Shown here piece by piece: positions 6,395 through 6,844 of a stretch of DNA of 6,844 bases (the stretch's first letter is position 1; every line of letters starts with the position of its first letter). Under the pieces are notes generated by a model, which was not told the origin of the DNA, did not search any database, and saw only the letters and a program-made list of their open reading frames with translations. The position numbers and the translations under genes were made by a program. This stretch comes from an uncultured Clostridia bacterium (GTDB taxonomy: Bacteria; Bacillota; Clostridia; Lachnospirales; Lachnospiraceae): contig CAMZAI010000143.1 in NCBI GenBank assembly GCA_947304065.1, positions 1-6,844 of the forward strand, read 5' to 3'.

Positions 6395-6844
6395 TTAGTT
6401 ATCCGAAAGCTTATATCCGTTTTTCATATTCTTGCTGGCCGTGTCAAGCACGCGGTTGAGCGTCTTTGTCGTCTCTTCCTTTGCCATTGCGCAGAGCTTG
6501 TTGTTTGCCTCGAGCATGAGCTTCGGATCGGCCTTCTTTGCCATCTTGCGGTCATATTCGAGAAGAAGCTGTCTGCTCCTGTTCGCGACTGCCTCCTGAT
6601 AGCGCCAGATGTTTTGGATCGAAGAGGAGTAGCAGGAGTCTGCGAGAGCTCCGATCAGGCGGCTGCCCCAGTAGTAGTTCTCGGTCGAGGTATCCGTCGT
6701 AACCTTCGAGAGGTAGGCGGGAAGCTCGGGAACATTGGTGTATACGGGCAGCATCGCGGCGAAAGTGGTGGAGCCGAAGCAGATCCATTCCACGCCCGCG
6801 ATCTCTGCGGGAACATTGCTCCTGATCTGGCAGATCGAGGTAAC
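6395..6844 (-). CDS. C69-family dipeptidase, C-terminal part (5' end beyond the window)
   Basis: On the minus strand the frame is open from the window edge (6844) to TAA at 6395-6397, giving 149 residues; the in-frame GTG at 6793 is internal. The reading begins VTSICQIRSNVPAEIAGVEW and continues with ICFGSTTFAAMLPVYTNVPELPAYL. This resembles the C-terminal part of C69 (PepD-type, formerly U34) dipeptidases, where a Q-I-R, P-x-E-I-x-G-V-x-W and aromatic/PVY pattern recurs. The later part (NYYWGSRLIGALADSCYSSSIQNIWRYQEA, about 64-93) and a Lys-rich helical tail also fit. The N-terminal nucleophile Cys that defines the family would lie outside the window, so activity cannot be judged. Family knowledge: these are N-terminal nucleophile enzymes with broad dipeptidase activity. 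It is convergent with the ABC gene and shares the hairpin terminator. Confidence 0.75.
   Translation of the reverse strand, partial: VTSICQIRSNVPAEIAGVEWICFGSTTFAAMLPVYTNVPELPAYLSKVTTDTSTENYYWGSRLIGALADSCYSSSIQNIWRYQEAVANRSRQLLLEYDRKMAKKADPKLMLEANNKLCAMAKEETTKTLNRVLDTASKNMKNGYKLSDN

Noticed and set aside
1..6844. CRISPR array, tRNA or rRNA genes, insertion sequence, or prophage genes
   Set aside because: Apart from the hairpins described, I saw no regularly spaced long repeats, no tRNA-like cloverleaf ends, and no transposase or phage-like products.

Overview
The window looks like ordinary chromosome of a Gram-positive Bacillota, most likely class Clostridia (Lachnospiraceae or Oscillospiraceae type). 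This rests on the VanR/VanS-style two-component pair, strong AGGAGG-type ribosome binding sites, a MsbA/MdlB-like half-transporter with the Gly/Met-rich start common in Clostridia, two dipeptidase families (M19-like and C69) common in gut Clostridia, and an inverted repeat of the GGGGACGGTTCTTCTGTC type that I remember from many Clostridia. Base composition is roughly even. This placement is inference; there is no rRNA or marker gene here.

Layout. (1) Positions 1-1544, plus strand: most of a zinc dipeptidase-like (M19/renal dipeptidase fold) protein whose N-terminus lies outside the window, followed by a strong hairpin terminator (1557-1608). (2) A regulatory gap (1545-1695) with phased CTTAA repeats, a weak extended -10 promoter and a 12-bp palindrome, leading into an OmpR/PhoB response regulator (1696-2394). 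Four bases later comes its sensor kinase (2399-4401). The kinase is interrupted: the sensor and dimerization part stops at 3965-3967 and the ATPase part continues in the -1 frame from about 3958. (3) An 89-bp gap with a probable promoter and a 13-bp inverted repeat whose 3' arm contains the whole Shine-Dalgarno of the next gene, a single ABC half-transporter with intact nucleotide-binding motifs (4491-6320). (4) A nearly perfect 26-bp-stem hairpin (6324-6390) that fills almost the whole gap between the transporter and a convergent minus-strand gene, the C-terminal part of a C69-family dipeptidase (6395-6844, running off the window).

How the parts may work together: the regulator and kinase form one operon and plausibly control the adjacent ABC exporter, a common arrangement in Clostridia, but no shared operator can be proven by eye. 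If the frameshift is real, the kinase is broken or works as two polypeptides, and the regulator may depend on cross-talk or acetyl-phosphate. The two dipeptidases at the edges are separate transcription units and may be neighbours by chance.

No wholly new system is apparent. The items most worth a second look are the frameshifted kinase, the Shine-Dalgarno-sequestering inverted repeat before the transporter, the phased CTTAA repeats before the regulator, and the convergent-gene hairpin.
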